Positions 1 to 8,965 of a DNA stretch of 64,000 nt are shown in pieces. A program made the position numbers and the translations under genes. A model generated the notes under the pieces. The model was not told the origin of the DNA and did no database searches. It saw nothing but the letters and a program-made list of their open reading frames with translations. Position 1 is the stretch's first letter. Each line of letters begins with the position of its first letter. This DNA comes from JALZUV01 sp963837025. GTDB taxonomy: Bacteria; Pseudomonadota; Alphaproteobacteria; Rickettsiales; JALZUV01. The DNA lies in NCBI GenBank assembly GCA_963837025.1, contig CAWILT010000002.1:620001-684000 (forward strand), given 5' to 3'.

Positions 1-894
1 ATTCGCGTACAATTGGTCAGCACGCCTGAGGGCAAAGCGCTGTTCACCCGCACGGGCGATGACATCAGCCACAGCTTTCCTGAATTAGTAGAGCGCATCG
101 ATTTTGAAGGCGTGCTAGATGGCGAATTATTGGTGCTGCGTGACAATAACCAAATTGGCTCATTCAACGAATTGCAGCAGCGATTAGGCAAAAAAAGCCC
201 TACCAAAAAATTGATTACTCAGTATCCATCCGGTTTAATTATTTACGATGCCTTAGCACTTGAGGGAGAACCCCTTACTTCATTACCGTTAACAAAACGG
301 ATGGAAAAATTACATGCGTGGCATGCGAAACATCAACCTGTAAAAATTCTGCTTTCAGAGCCGCTCATCTTTAATGATTTTGACCAACTTTTATCCTTAC
401 GCGAAACCACCATTGAGCGCAGCGACGATAGCTTGATTGAAGGGTTAATGCTTAAACGTAAAACTTCGGCTTATTTATCAGGCCGCCCCAAAGGGCATTG
501 GTATAAATGGAAGCGTGAGCCGATGCTGGTTGATGCCGTAATGATGTATGCCCAACGTGGCCATGGCAAACGCTCGTCTTTTTATTCTGATTTTACATTT
601 GGTTTATGGTTAGAAGATAAAATTCTACCCATCGGCAAAGCCTATTCAGGTTTTACCGATGAGGAATTGAAAAAATTGGATAGATGGGTGCGCCACAACA
701 CTACGGCAAAATTCGGACCTGTGCGTGAGGTAAAAAAAGAATTGGTATTTGAAGTGGCGTTCGATTCAGTGCATGAATCAGCTCGACATAAATCAGGTTT
801 GGCTTTACGCTTTCCGCGCATAAGCCGAATCCGCTGGGATAAACCTGCAAACGAAGCCGACCAGCTAGAAAATCTACGAAAGTTTATCTCTTAA
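1..894 (+). CDS. ATP-dependent DNA ligase, C-terminal part (5' truncated by window edge)
   Basis: This is the distal part of an ATP-dependent DNA ligase, which seals nicks through a ligase-AMP intermediate. The frame is open to base 1 and reads IRVQLVSTPEG, which fits the residues just after the adenylated-lysine motif (KxDGxR), so the true start lies upstream and the TTG at 13 is not a start. FEGVLDGELLVL matches the conserved DGEL motif, EGLMLKRK the EGLMxK motif, and GHWYKWKREP the motif containing the K-W-K lysines. The remainder is the OB-fold, ending near PRISRIRWDKP. The photolyase gene follows one base after the stop, suggesting a repair operon. The type is that of bacterial LigC/LigB-like accessory ligases rather than the NAD-dependent LigA. 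Family is certain; subfamily is not. Confidence 0.9.
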   Translation: MRVQLVSTPEGKALFTRTGDDISHSFPELVERIDFEGVLDGELLVLRDNNQIGSFNELQQRLGKKSPTKKLITQYPSGLIIYDALALEGEPLTSLPLTKRMEKLHAWHAKHQPVKILLSEPLIFNDFDQLLSLRETTIERSDDSLIEGLMLKRKTSAYLSGRPKGHWYKWKREPMLVDAVMMYAQRGHGKRSSFYSDFTFGLWLEDKILPIGKAYSGFTDEELKKLDRWVRHNTTAKFGPVREVKKELVFEVAFDSVHESARHKSGLALRFPRISRIRWDKPANEADQLENLRKFIS

Positions 895-895
895 A

Positions 896-1696
896 ATGCA
901 AACGCAGCCCAAAACTTTTAAAAATCGCGAAGCACTTATTGCCCATGTAGCTAACATTTCGCCATGGTTAAGCGATAGAAATGTCAGTGAATGGGTGGGT
1001 GGCCGCGCTGAAGCTGAAAAGCGATTAGCGAAGATTGACCCGTTGCATTACGGCAGAACACGCAATTTTATTGATGGCAAGATTACTTATCTTTCCCCCT
1101 ATATTCGTCATGGCATTTTAACTTTAAGTGAAGTGCGCAAAGCAGCGTTAAAACAATGCGATGATCCAAAGCAAATCTATAAATTTATTCAAGAACTCGC
1201 ATGGCGCGATTTTTGGCAGCGCATTTACGAACAAAACCCACAATGGATATGGCAGAATGTAGAAGATTATCATACCGGTTATACGCATGATGACTATGCC
1301 GATGAACTACCGCAAGATATTCGGGAAGGCAAAACCCCCGATGCTGCAATGAACTATTTCATTCAAGATTTAGTGCAAACAGGATATGTGCATAATCATG
1401 GCCGAATGTATCTAGCGGCCTATATCGTCCATTTTCGCCGTATAAAATGGCAAGCAGGTGCCAAGTGGTTTTTGCATCACTTACTTGATGGCGATCCTGC
1501 CAGCAACAATCTTTCGTGGCAATGGGTTGCCAGCACATTCAGTGGAAGACCCTATATTTTCAATTTAGAAAATGTTCAAAAATACGCCAATGATGCAATG
1601 GATACTAAACCCGAATCGAACCCATCATTAGATGCAACCTATGAAGAGCTGAACGCACGCCTGTTTCCCAATCGCGGAAAGAAAAAAGATGACTAA
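896..1696 (+). CDS. Photolyase/cryptochrome FAD-binding domain as a stand-alone protein
   Basis: The 266 residues match the C-terminal helical FAD-binding domain of the DNA photolyase/cryptochrome family. Recognisable pieces in order are LSPYIRHG (about residues 57-64), FIQELAWRDFW, the GYVHNHGRMYLAAY helix with the family's N-H-x-R-M pattern, and HLLDGDPASNNLSWQWV followed by FSGRPYIFN. A normal photolyase is 450-500 residues with an N-terminal antenna-binding Rossmann domain; that part is missing here, and this gene starts directly at the FAD half. The next gene, overlapping by 8 bp, resembles the missing domain. The start is one base after the ligase stop, so the genes are probably co-transcribed. 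Expected role is light-driven DNA repair with FADH-, but the split form could also be a cryptochrome-like photoreceptor. Confidence 0.88.
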   Translation: MQTQPKTFKNREALIAHVANISPWLSDRNVSEWVGGRAEAEKRLAKIDPLHYGRTRNFIDGKITYLSPYIRHGILTLSEVRKAALKQCDDPKQIYKFIQELAWRDFWQRIYEQNPQWIWQNVEDYHTGYTHDDYADELPQDIREGKTPDAAMNYFIQDLVQTGYVHNHGRMYLAAYIVHFRRIKWQAGAKWFLHHLLDGDPASNNLSWQWVASTFSGRPYIFNLENVQKYANDAMDTKPESNPSLDATYEELNARLFPNRGKKKDD

Positions 1697-2099
1697 ATTA
1701 CTCTGGTTAAATGAAGATGCTTTACGTGATACCCATCCGGTGTTTGAAGCGGTAAGTGCGGATACCCATGCAATTTTTATTTGGGATGAAGCGTATTTTA
1801 AAAAGATGGATTATGGATTTAAAAAATTAGTTTTTATCTATGAAACACTTTGTGAGCTGCCAGTAGAAATTATTCAAGGTGAAAGCATTGCAGTAATAAC
1901 CGCTTTAAAACCCAGCGAAATTATTGTGCCTTACACACCTAATCCACATTTAAAACATGTGTTCAACCGCTTAAGCGACAGTTACGAGGTTAATATTATG
2001 AAAGATGCACCATTTACAGAGGTGAAAAAACTGCTGGAATGGAAAAGGTTCTTTGCTTATTGGAAAAAAGTTGAAAAACAGTTGCTTGCACCAAAATAA
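1689..2099 (+). CDS. Small protein resembling the N-terminal (antenna) domain of photolyase
   Basis: The 136-residue product begins LLWLNEDALRDTHPVFEA and continues to AIFIWD, which is the pattern of the photolyase alpha/beta domain (a W/F-R-x-D-L-R-like stretch, D-x-P, then the v-x-v-W-D strand). Later parts (VEIIQGES, then KPSEIIVPYTPNPHLKHVFNRL) fit the alternating strands and helices of a Rossmann fold. It overlaps the preceding FAD-domain gene by 8 bp, so the two are translationally coupled. In ordinary photolyases this domain comes first in the same polypeptide. Here it is downstream and separate, which suggests a two-subunit enzyme. The domain is shorter than the usual 160-200 residues and conservation is weak, so an antenna chromophore may or may not be bound. 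Assignment rests on the pattern plus the context. Confidence 0.68.
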   Translation: MTKLLWLNEDALRDTHPVFEAVSADTHAIFIWDEAYFKKMDYGFKKLVFIYETLCELPVEIIQGESIAVITALKPSEIIVPYTPNPHLKHVFNRLSDSYEVNIMKDAPFTEVKKLLEWKRFFAYWKKVEKQLLAPK

Positions 2100-2250
2100 T
2101 AATTCTAGCTAAATTATTAAATTTTTTTAACCAGCATTCGCTCACAAACTACCCTAGATAGAGATTATTGTAATATACAAAGCTTTGCTGCTTGATGCAC
2201 TATAGGCGTTATGTTACTTGGTTTTTATAATTATAAGGTGCAGTTTCAGC

Positions 2251-3519
2251 ATGGTTTCTACCTACACTCAAAAATCTTCTAAATCTTTTATCGTCTGGAT
2301 AGTCGTTTTAGCGCTTATAGCTGCTGTAACCTACTATTTTTATACAAATAAAGGCGCCAATAGTGCAGATAATGCTGGTTCGCAACAAACACCCGAAGTA
2401 GAAGTGCAAATTTTAAAACAATCCAATCAACGCGTCTGGAATGATTTTTCAGGCACTTTAAGAGCTACTGAAATGGTAGAGGTTCGACCCCTCGTTGGCG
2501 GCACAATTACTGACATAAAATTTAGCGATGGTCAAAAAGTAGAACGTGGGGATTCACTTTTCGTAATCGATACCCGCCCATATGAAGCTACTTTAGCGAC
2601 GGCAATAGCGGCGCGCGAATCGGCTAAATCACAATCGGAACTTTCGCGATTAGAACTTGATAGAGCGCGAAAGTTGATCAAAGATAAAAACATTTCGCAA
2701 AGTGTTTTAGATGCCCGTAAACGTGATTATCAAGTGACACAAGCTGCTATCAAAGCGGCTGAGGCTGAGGTAACGCGTGCGCGTTTGAATATTGAATATG
2801 CCCATATCAAATCACCCATTTCAGGCCAAGTGAGTCGACCTGAAATTACAGTGGGAAATGTAGTCGAATCAGGTCCAAGTGCGCCTGTTTTAACGCGTAT
2901 TGTGGCTAAAGATGCCCTCTATGCCGAATTTGATGTGGATGAACAAACCTACATCAGTGCTGTGCGCAATAGTGAGCAGGGTGAGATGCCAGTAGAAATG
3001 CAATTAACGGGCGATAATTCGGTAGTTTATCGTGGCACAATCTATTCATTTGATAACCAGCTTGATACGGCTTCAGGCACCATCCGTGCGCGTGCAATTT
3101 TCAAAAACACCGATAATGCGCTGATGCCTGGTATGTTTGCAAATATTCGAATGGGAGGTGCGGCAAAACAAAACCTTTTGCTGGTTCAAGATAAAGCCGT
3201 GGGAACAGATCAAAATAAGAAATTTGTTTATGTGATAACGCCAGAAAATAAGGTTGAATATCGCGAAATTACCTTAGGCTCGTCTATCGGTGCCAACCGC
3301 ATTGTTAAAGAAGGTCTAAAAGCAGGTGAAAAAGTTGTGGTTAATAGCCTACAAAAGGTACGTTCGGGAATGGATGTAAAACCGGTAAATATTGCATCAA
3401 AAGATAAAGATGAATCAGGCATTATCATTGGTGAGGCACAAAATAGCGCGGGATCTCAAACAAAAGATCCGCAAGATAAACATTCAGAAAACTCAAGCTC
3501 ACTTGACGAGGATAAATAA
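2251..3519 (+). CDS. RND efflux periplasmic adaptor subunit (membrane fusion protein)
   Basis: Membrane-fusion protein of a tripartite RND pump, anchored in the inner membrane and linking permease to outer-membrane channel. The ATG at 2251 is preferred over an upstream TTG because an AAGGTG ribosome site lies about 10 bases before it. The 422-residue product has an N-terminal membrane segment (IVWIVVLALIAAVTYYFY), a lipoyl half-motif VEVRPLVGGTITDIKFSDGQ, a coiled-coil hairpin (about residues 120-170), the second lipoyl half IKSPISGQVSRPEITVGNVV, then a beta-barrel and a membrane-proximal domain with MPGMFANIRM. The C-terminus is a long charged, Ser/Asp-rich tail that is unusual for the family. 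The oxidoreductase starts 2 bases after the stop and the permease follows. No TolC-like gene is in the window. Confidence 0.93.
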   Translation: MVSTYTQKSSKSFIVWIVVLALIAAVTYYFYTNKGANSADNAGSQQTPEVEVQILKQSNQRVWNDFSGTLRATEMVEVRPLVGGTITDIKFSDGQKVERGDSLFVIDTRPYEATLATAIAARESAKSQSELSRLELDRARKLIKDKNISQSVLDARKRDYQVTQAAIKAAEAEVTRARLNIEYAHIKSPISGQVSRPEITVGNVVESGPSAPVLTRIVAKDALYAEFDVDEQTYISAVRNSEQGEMPVEMQLTGDNSVVYRGTIYSFDNQLDTASGTIRARAIFKNTDNALMPGMFANIRMGGAAKQNLLLVQDKAVGTDQNKKFVYVITPENKVEYREITLGSSIGANRIVKEGLKAGEKVVVNSLQKVRSGMDVKPVNIASKDKDESGIIIGEAQNSAGSQTKDPQDKHSENSSSLDEDK

Positions 3520-3521
3520 TT

Positions 3522-4616
3522 ATGTCGACCCTATTTGACTCACTAACACTTGGCGACATTGCTTTAAAAAACCGCGTATTAATGGCGCCTCTCACACGCA
3601 ACCGCGCCCATGAAAATGGCACCCCAAAAGCGATGGCGATTGAATATTATCAACAACGCGCCGGTGCGGGATTAATCATAACCGAGGCCACGCAAATTTC
3701 TGTGATGGGCAAAGGTTATATTAATACACCCGGCATCTATACTGATGAGCATATTGCCGCATGGAAACAAATTACCGATGCAGTGCATAACGATGGCGGC
3801 AAAATATTTGTCCAACTATGGCATGTTGGCCGTATTTCACACGTATCGCTTATGCCAGCAGGCGAAAAACCCTTGGCGCCATCTGCTATTCGCGCTGATG
3901 CCCAAACCGTAACTGAAAAGGGCCGTGTGGATGTTTCAGAACCGCGAGCAATGACGATTGAAGAGATTGCCTCAACGGTTAAAGATTACAGCATTGCCGC
4001 AAAGAATGCGATGAAGGCCGGTTTCGATGGGGTGGAAATTCATGCAGCTAATGGTTACCTGCTCGATCAATTTTTGCAAGATTCTTCTAACAAACGCGAT
4101 GATGCCTATGGGGGTTCGATAAATAACCGCGTGCGTTTTTTACATGAAGTGGTTAAAGCCGTCATTCAAGAGATTGGCGCGGGCAAAACAGGGTTTCGCT
4201 TATCACCGTTAGGTCAATTTAATGATATGGGCGATCGTAATCCGCTAGCGTTATTCAGCACCGTTATTGATACCTTAAACACCTATAATTTAGCGTATCT
4301 TCATTTGGTAGAACAGTTTCCAGGAATGGAAACCAGCGAAGATGAAAAAGAAATTTTAGCGAAACTAAAAGCTAAATGGGAGAGTAACATTATTGCGAAT
4401 GGTGGATTTGAAGGGCGAGAGGATGGCGAAAACTATATTGCCAATAACCAAGCGGATGCCATTGCCTATGGGCGCTTATATATTGCTAACCCCGATCTGG
4501 CGAAACGCTTTGAAGTAGGCGCCAAGCTTAACGAACCTAATCCCGACACATTTTATGGTGGTGATGAAAAAGGCTACACCGATTATCCAACATTAACCGA
4601 GCAAAAAGCCGCTTAA
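3522..4616 (+). CDS. Old Yellow Enzyme family ene-reductase (NemA-like)
   Basis: FMN-dependent NAD(P)H ene-reductase of the Old Yellow Enzyme family, which reduces activated C=C bonds and electrophiles such as maleimides, enones and nitro compounds in the cytoplasm. The 364-residue TIM barrel shows ALKNRVLMAPLTRNRA at the N-terminus, the substrate-binding pair HAANGYLLDQF (H-x-x-N), RDDAYGGSINNRVRF, and a C-terminal FMN phosphate site around IANGGF and AYGRLYIANPDL. A good ribosome site (GAGGATAA) precedes the ATG, which lies 2 bases after the adaptor stop. Its place between an RND adaptor and its permease suggests that the pump and the reductase deal with the same electrophilic toxicants; that coupling is inference. 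Confidence 0.93.
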   Translation: MSTLFDSLTLGDIALKNRVLMAPLTRNRAHENGTPKAMAIEYYQQRAGAGLIITEATQISVMGKGYINTPGIYTDEHIAAWKQITDAVHNDGGKIFVQLWHVGRISHVSLMPAGEKPLAPSAIRADAQTVTEKGRVDVSEPRAMTIEEIASTVKDYSIAAKNAMKAGFDGVEIHAANGYLLDQFLQDSSNKRDDAYGGSINNRVRFLHEVVKAVIQEIGAGKTGFRLSPLGQFNDMGDRNPLALFSTVIDTLNTYNLAYLHLVEQFPGMETSEDEKEILAKLKAKWESNIIANGGFEGREDGENYIANNQADAIAYGRLYIANPDLAKRFEVGAKLNEPNPDTFYGGDEKGYTDYPTLTEQKAA

Positions 4617-4655
4617 ATTCATTGGATAATAGAGAGTAGCACTAGGTAACATTTC

Positions 4656-7600
4656 ATGAATATTTCAGGTTTTTTTATTGATAGGCCAATTTTTGCGAGT
4701 GCTATATCGATTGTCATTTTTTTGGCAGGCTTTATCGCCATGTTTCAATTGCCTATATCCGAATATCCTGAAGTTTCCCCTCCATCGGTGGTAGTAACAG
4801 CGAATTTTCCGGGTGCGAATCCCTCCGTAATATCACAAACGGTGGCCGCACCCTTAGAGGAGCAGATTAATGGCGTTGAAGGCATGATTTATATGTATTC
4901 ACAAGCCACCGCTGACGGACGCATGTCATTGCGTATTACATTTGAAATTGGTACGGATGCCGATCTTGCCCAACAACTAGTGCAAAACCGCGTAAGTCAG
5001 GCGCTACCGCGATTGCCAGAAATTAGCCGCCAAATTGGCGTTACCGTTGTTAAAAGCTCGCCTGACCTAACCATGGTGGTGCACTTAACCTCGCCAAACG
5101 AGCGCTATGATATGCTCTATTTGCGTAACTATGCGTTATTGAATGTGAAAGATCAGTTAGCCAAAATTAAAGGCATTGGCCAAGTGAATCTGTTTGGCGC
5201 GGGCGATTATGCCATGCGCATTTGGTTGAATCCTGATAAAATAGCTGAGCGTGGTTTAAATGCAGGCGATGTTACGCGCGCCATACGCGAACAAAATTTG
5301 CAAGTTTCAGCCGGCTCAATCGGTGGTGCACCTTATAGCAAAACAGTCGATATCGAGCTGCCTATCAATGCGAAAGGGCGGCTAGAGTCACCGGAAGAAT
5401 TTGAAAATATCATTATCAAAGCGGGTGAAAATGGTGAAATAACACGTTTAAAAGATGTAGCACGCGTTGAGCTTGGTGCTTCCGAATATTCACTGCGATC
5501 GTTACTGGATAACAAAAATGCGGTGGCAATCCCTATATTTGCGTCACCTGGCGCCAATGCGTTGGATATTTCACGAAATGTTCGTGCTCGCATGGCAGAT
5601 CTAAAGCAAAATTTCCCTGAAGGAGTTGATTTTAGTGTAGTTTATGATCCAACTGTTTTCGTAAGCGATTCTATCAAAGCGGTGATTAAAACCCTACTTG
5701 AAGCGATTGCTTTGGTGGTTATTGTGGTTATCGTTTTTCTACAACGTTGGCGAGCGGCCATCATCCCATTGCTTGCAGTGCCCGTATCCATTGTAGGTAC
5801 TTTTGCGGTAATGTATTTACTTGGTTTTTCAATCAATGTTCTCACTCTTTTTGGAATGATTTTAGCAATAGGCATCGTGGTTGATGATGCCATCATTGTG
5901 GTTGAAAATGTAGAGCGTAATATTGATGACGGGCTTGATCCGCGTGAAGCAACCTACCAAGCTGTGCGTGAAGTAACCGGTCCGATTATTGCGACCACAT
6001 TAGTATTAGTTGCAGTGTTTGTGCCGATTGCATTCATTAGTGGTTTAACGGGTATGTTTTACCGTCAATTTGCGCTTACCATTGCTATTTCAACCGTTAT
6101 TTCTTCATTTAATTCATTAACCCTTAGCCCTGCTATGGCGCGATTATTACTGAAACCTAAAAATAGTGAAAAGCAAGATTGGCTAACCCGAGCAATGAAC
6201 ACAATTTTTGGACGTTTCTTTAAGTGGTTTAATCGCTTCTTTGCCAAGCGTTCTGAAAACTATTCGAATGGCGTGAAGGGTTTATTAAAAAATCGGGCAA
6301 TTACGATGGTAGTGTATGGTGCACTTTTGGCAGCTACTTACGGCATATTTCAACTCGTTCCAGCCGGATTCATTCCCACACAAGATAAACAATATTTGAT
6401 TAGCTTTGCACAACTGCCTGATGGTTCAACTCTTACGCGCACGGAAGAAGTCGTTCGAGAAATGGCGCAAATTGCATTAGATACACCGGGTGTATCGGGG
6501 GCGGTTGCATTTCCGGGTTTATCTATCAATGGTTTTAGTAACTCATCCAGTGCAGGTATTGTATTTGTAACGCTTGATAATTTTGATAAACGAAAAGATT
6601 CCAACCTATCAGGGTTTGCAATATCAGAAAAATTACAGCTAAAATTTGGAGGCATTGAAGAAGCATTTATTGCCATATTTCCACCACCACCCGTGCGAGG
6701 CTTAGGAACGGTTGGCGGCTTTAAATTGCAAGTACAAGATCGCACCGATCAAGGTTATAAAGCGCTTAATGAGGTCATCGGTAAGGTGATGGAGAAAGTG
6801 CAAAAGGCGCCTGAAATGACTGGCGTGTTCTCAAGCTTTAAAATTAACGTTCCGCAACTCTACACGGAATTTGATCGCACAAAGGCTAAACAATTGGGGC
6901 TTAATATTAGTGAAGTATTTGAAACGATGCAGATTTATTTAGGATCGCTCTACATCAACGATTTCAACAAATTTGGTCGTACTTATCGCGTGATAGGGCA
7001 GGCTGAAAGCCAATTTAGAGATGCTCCAGATGATATCTTAAAGCTCAAATTGCGTAACACTAACGGTGAAATGGTGCCATTAGGCGCTATCGTCAAAGTG
7101 AATGAAAGTTTTGGTCCAGAATCAGCGCAGCGTTACAATGCATTTCGTGCAGCCGATATGACGGGAAACAGCGCCGAAGGTTATTCATCTGGTCAGGCGC
7201 AAGAAGCCATTACAAAAATTTTAGATGAAACTTTACCGCAAGGCATGCAGTTTGAATGGACAGATTTAACTTATCAACAAGTGCTATCAGGCGATTCCAC
7301 TTTTTATGTGATATTTGTTGTTCTACTTCTCGTCTTTTTAGTTTTAGCTGCTCAATATGAAAGCCTAACCCTACCGCTAGCAATTATCTTAATCGTTCCG
7401 ATGAGTATGCTTTCAGCACTTATAGGCGTGTGGATTACAAATGGTGATAACAATATTTTCACTCAAATTAGTTTATTTGTACTCATGGGGTTAGCAACCA
7501 AAAATGCAATTCTTATTGTAGAGTTTGCCCGCGAGCTTGAGCATACAGGTAAAGCCATCATACCTGCTGCTATTGAAGCATGTCGTTTGCGTTTACGTCC

Positions 7601-7808
7601 CATTTTAATGACCTCTTTTGCATTTATTATGGGAGTATTGCCCATGGCTGTTTCAACAGGTGCAGGTTCAGAAATGCGCAACGATATGGGCATAGCGGTA
7701 TTTGCAGGTATGTTAGGGGTAACTTTCTTCGGGCTGTTCTTAACACCGGTATTTTATGTTATTCTACGCAAATGGGAAACACGAAATCACGCTCAACAAG
7801 TACAGTAA
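4656..7808 (+). CDS. RND multidrug efflux permease, HAE1/AcrB family
   Basis: Inner-membrane proton-driven drug exporter. At 1050 residues it has the normal AcrB length. It begins FFIDRPIFASAISIVIFLAG (TM1), then has the large periplasmic loop, the TM2-TM6 block with GMILAIGIVVDDAIIVVENV (the D-D pair of the TM4 proton relay), a second periplasmic loop starting near QLVPAGFIPTQDKQY, and a C-terminal TM block with LFVLMGLATKNAILIVEFA (the TM10 lysine). The F-P-P-P-P-V-R-G-L-G stretch is typical of the HAE1 subfamily. It is the third gene of the adaptor-reductase-permease operon, 39 bp behind the reductase. A separate outer-membrane channel must be encoded elsewhere. Substrates cannot be read from the sequence. 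Confidence 0.95.
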   Translation: MNISGFFIDRPIFASAISIVIFLAGFIAMFQLPISEYPEVSPPSVVVTANFPGANPSVISQTVAAPLEEQINGVEGMIYMYSQATADGRMSLRITFEIGTDADLAQQLVQNRVSQALPRLPEISRQIGVTVVKSSPDLTMVVHLTSPNERYDMLYLRNYALLNVKDQLAKIKGIGQVNLFGAGDYAMRIWLNPDKIAERGLNAGDVTRAIREQNLQVSAGSIGGAPYSKTVDIELPINAKGRLESPEEFENIIIKAGENGEITRLKDVARVELGASEYSLRSLLDNKNAVAIPIFASPGANALDISRNVRARMADLKQNFPEGVDFSVVYDPTVFVSDSIKAVIKTLLEAIALVVIVVIVFLQRWRAAIIPLLAVPVSIVGTFAVMYLLGFSINVLTLFGMILAIGIVVDDAIIVVENVERNIDDGLDPREATYQAVREVTGPIIATTLVLVAVFVPIAFISGLTGMFYRQFALTIAISTVISSFNSLTLSPAMARLLLKPKNSEKQDWLTRAMNTIFGRFFKWFNRFFAKRSENYSNGVKGLLKNRAITMVVYGALLAATYGIFQLVPAGFIPTQDKQYLISFAQLPDGSTLTRTEEVVREMAQIALDTPGVSGAVAFPGLSINGFSNSSSAGIVFVTLDNFDKRKDSNLSGFAISEKLQLKFGGIEEAFIAIFPPPPVRGLGTVGGFKLQVQDRTDQGYKALNEVIGKVMEKVQKAPEMTGVFSSFKINVPQLYTEFDRTKAKQLGLNISEVFETMQIYLGSLYINDFNKFGRTYRVIGQAESQFRDAPDDILKLKLRNTNGEMVPLGAIVKVNESFGPESAQRYNAFRAADMTGNSAEGYSSGQAQEAITKILDETLPQGMQFEWTDLTYQQVLSGDSTFYVIFVVLLLVFLVLAAQYESLTLPLAIILIVPMSMLSALIGVWITNGDNNIFTQISLFVLMGLATKNAILIVEFARELEHTGKAIIPAAIEACRLRLRPILMTSFAFIMGVLPMAVSTGAGSEMRNDMGIAVFAGMLGVTFFGLFLTPVFYVILRKWETRNHAQQVQ

Positions 7809-7819
7809 ACCTGCGCGAA

Positions 7820-8188
7820 TTAAACGGATTTTAACGACTCTAAATGGCGTTTTATAAGTGAAACGTTGCGAATATTAGCTTTAAATCCAACATCAAATAT
7901 ATCACCCACTAAGGGTACAATTCCGATAAGCCAATCGATAAGAATATTTATCACCATACGAAATTTTATCCAAAAAGGTACTCCAACATGATGAGCTTCC
8001 TTGATTATATAAGCAGACACCATACTGGTAATGGTATCACCAATGCCGGGAATTAACCCAATTAATGTATCCCATCCTAAGCGGATTGACGTGCCGGGCA
8101 GCACCCATTTTGCATCCATCGAATGTGCTATATTTTCAAGTCTTGCAATCAATTGATCGTGAGAAATAGAAGGTGTGATTTTTTTCAT
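7820..8188 (-). CDS. DUF4112 family membrane protein
   Basis: A 122-residue protein of the DUF4112 family, whose function is unknown. The diagnostic repeat is visible twice: LGWDTLIGLIPGIGDTITSM (about residues 42-61) and LIGIVPLVGDIFDVGFKAN (about residues 87-105), each a Gly/Pro-rich hydrophobic segment ending in G-D. Two membrane-associated segments are likely. An AGGG ribosome site precedes the ATG. The gene converges on the RND permease with 11 bp between stops. It opens a block of small envelope and stress genes, which fits its frequent appearance beside Pmp3-like and DUF883 genes, but gives no molecular role. Confidence 0.87.
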   Translation of the reverse strand: MKKITPSISHDQLIARLENIAHSMDAKWVLPGTSIRLGWDTLIGLIPGIGDTITSMVSAYIIKEAHHVGVPFWIKFRMVINILIDWLIGIVPLVGDIFDVGFKANIRNVSLIKRHLESLKSV

Positions 8189-8316
8189 ACGTTACCCTAT
8201 AGAGATAAATAAAATTTTCTTCAATAAAGATTTTTCATATTTATTTGTTTGATATTACTGACTATTATTCGTATCGTATCAGTATGATCTTATTTAAATC
8301 ATTAATGTTAAACTAA

Positions 8317-8478
8317 ATGAAAGTTAAAAAAATGTTCAATTCAAAATTATATATTGTTGCTGTTCTACTTGGTCTTTTCGGTTTGAGCGCTTGTAATACG
8401 GTTGCCGGTGTTGGCGATGATGTTGAAGCAGCTGGTGATGCAGTTAGCGATTCAGCAAAAGAAAACAAAACTTACTAG
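8317..8478 (+). CDS. Entericidin-like small lipoprotein
   Basis: A 53-residue open frame. The product starts MKVKKMFNSK, has a hydrophobic stretch LYIVAVLLGLFG, a lipobox LSAC (Cys at residue 26), and a short acidic mature part with GVGDDVEAAGDAVSDSA. This is the layout of entericidin A/B lipoproteins, which are tiny outer-membrane lipoproteins with a GxGxDxxxAGxAxxxxA-type pattern and are often stress-induced. The gene stands alone, read away from DUF4112, and is followed 14 bp later by a strong hairpin terminator. No clear Shine-Dalgarno is seen before the ATG. Family assignment is firm from the lipobox plus mature motif; a toxic or antidote role is not shown. Confidence 0.85.
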   Translation: MKVKKMFNSKLYIVAVLLGLFGLSACNTVAGVGDDVEAAGDAVSDSAKENKTY

Positions 8479-8492
8479 TAAGTTTTAATTGT

Positions 8493-8530
8493 AAAAAAAA
8501 GGGGATGCATTGTTGCATCCCCTTTTTTTT
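8493..8530. terminator. Bidirectional rho-independent terminator
   Basis: An A-run, then the arm GGGGATGCA, the loop TTGT, the arm TGCATCCCC and a T-run. Because A and T tracts flank both sides it can terminate the entericidin-like gene on the plus strand and the DUF2177 gene on the minus strand. Confidence 0.92.
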
Positions 8531-8933
8531 ATGAAGCTAGCCATCTGAAAGCAAACCAGCCAGAGGTAGCACTTAAAGCCGTTGCAAACGTGCCCCATAC
8601 TAAATCTTTTATAGTTATATCTAAAGGCCAACCTTCTAACACACCATAACATGTAAGATTATAGGTGCCATATGCGCCTAATCCTAATACAGCTCCTGCA
8701 ATAGCGGCACTCGTCCATGCAGCATTTCCATTCGGTAGAACTGCCAAATATAATATAACGAATGAGTAGATAATATAAAATGCCAGAAAGGGCCATTTTA
8801 TAAAGCTATCGCGCATTAAATTTCCAATTGCATTTTGATAAGCGTCTTTTGACACCACGCCAAGCCAAATTGCATCAGCAATTAAAAATGTAATTAAAAT
8901 AGCGCCATAAGCGCCAAGATAAATTTTTAACAT
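8529..8933 (-). CDS. DUF2177 family membrane protein
   Basis: A 134-residue, four-helix membrane protein of the DUF2177 family. It begins MLKIYLGAYGAILITFLIAD, with the family's AIWLG motif straight after, and has the GLGAYGTYNLTCYGVLEGWP signature in the middle and a closing DLVWGTFATAL segment. The ATG at 8933 is used rather than the one at 8939, because the AAGAAGA ribosome site is about 8 bases from the former and only 2 from the latter. It is the last gene of a likely operon with Pmp3, DUF883 and a holin-like gene. The function of the family is unknown. Confidence 0.88.
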   Translation of the reverse strand: MLKIYLGAYGAILITFLIADAIWLGVVSKDAYQNAIGNLMRDSFIKWPFLAFYIIYSFVILYLAVLPNGNAAWTSAAIAGAVLGLGAYGTYNLTCYGVLEGWPLDITIKDLVWGTFATALSATSGWFAFRWLAS

Positions 8934-8965
8934 AATCATTTCTTCTTATTTTGAAATTTTAAGAA

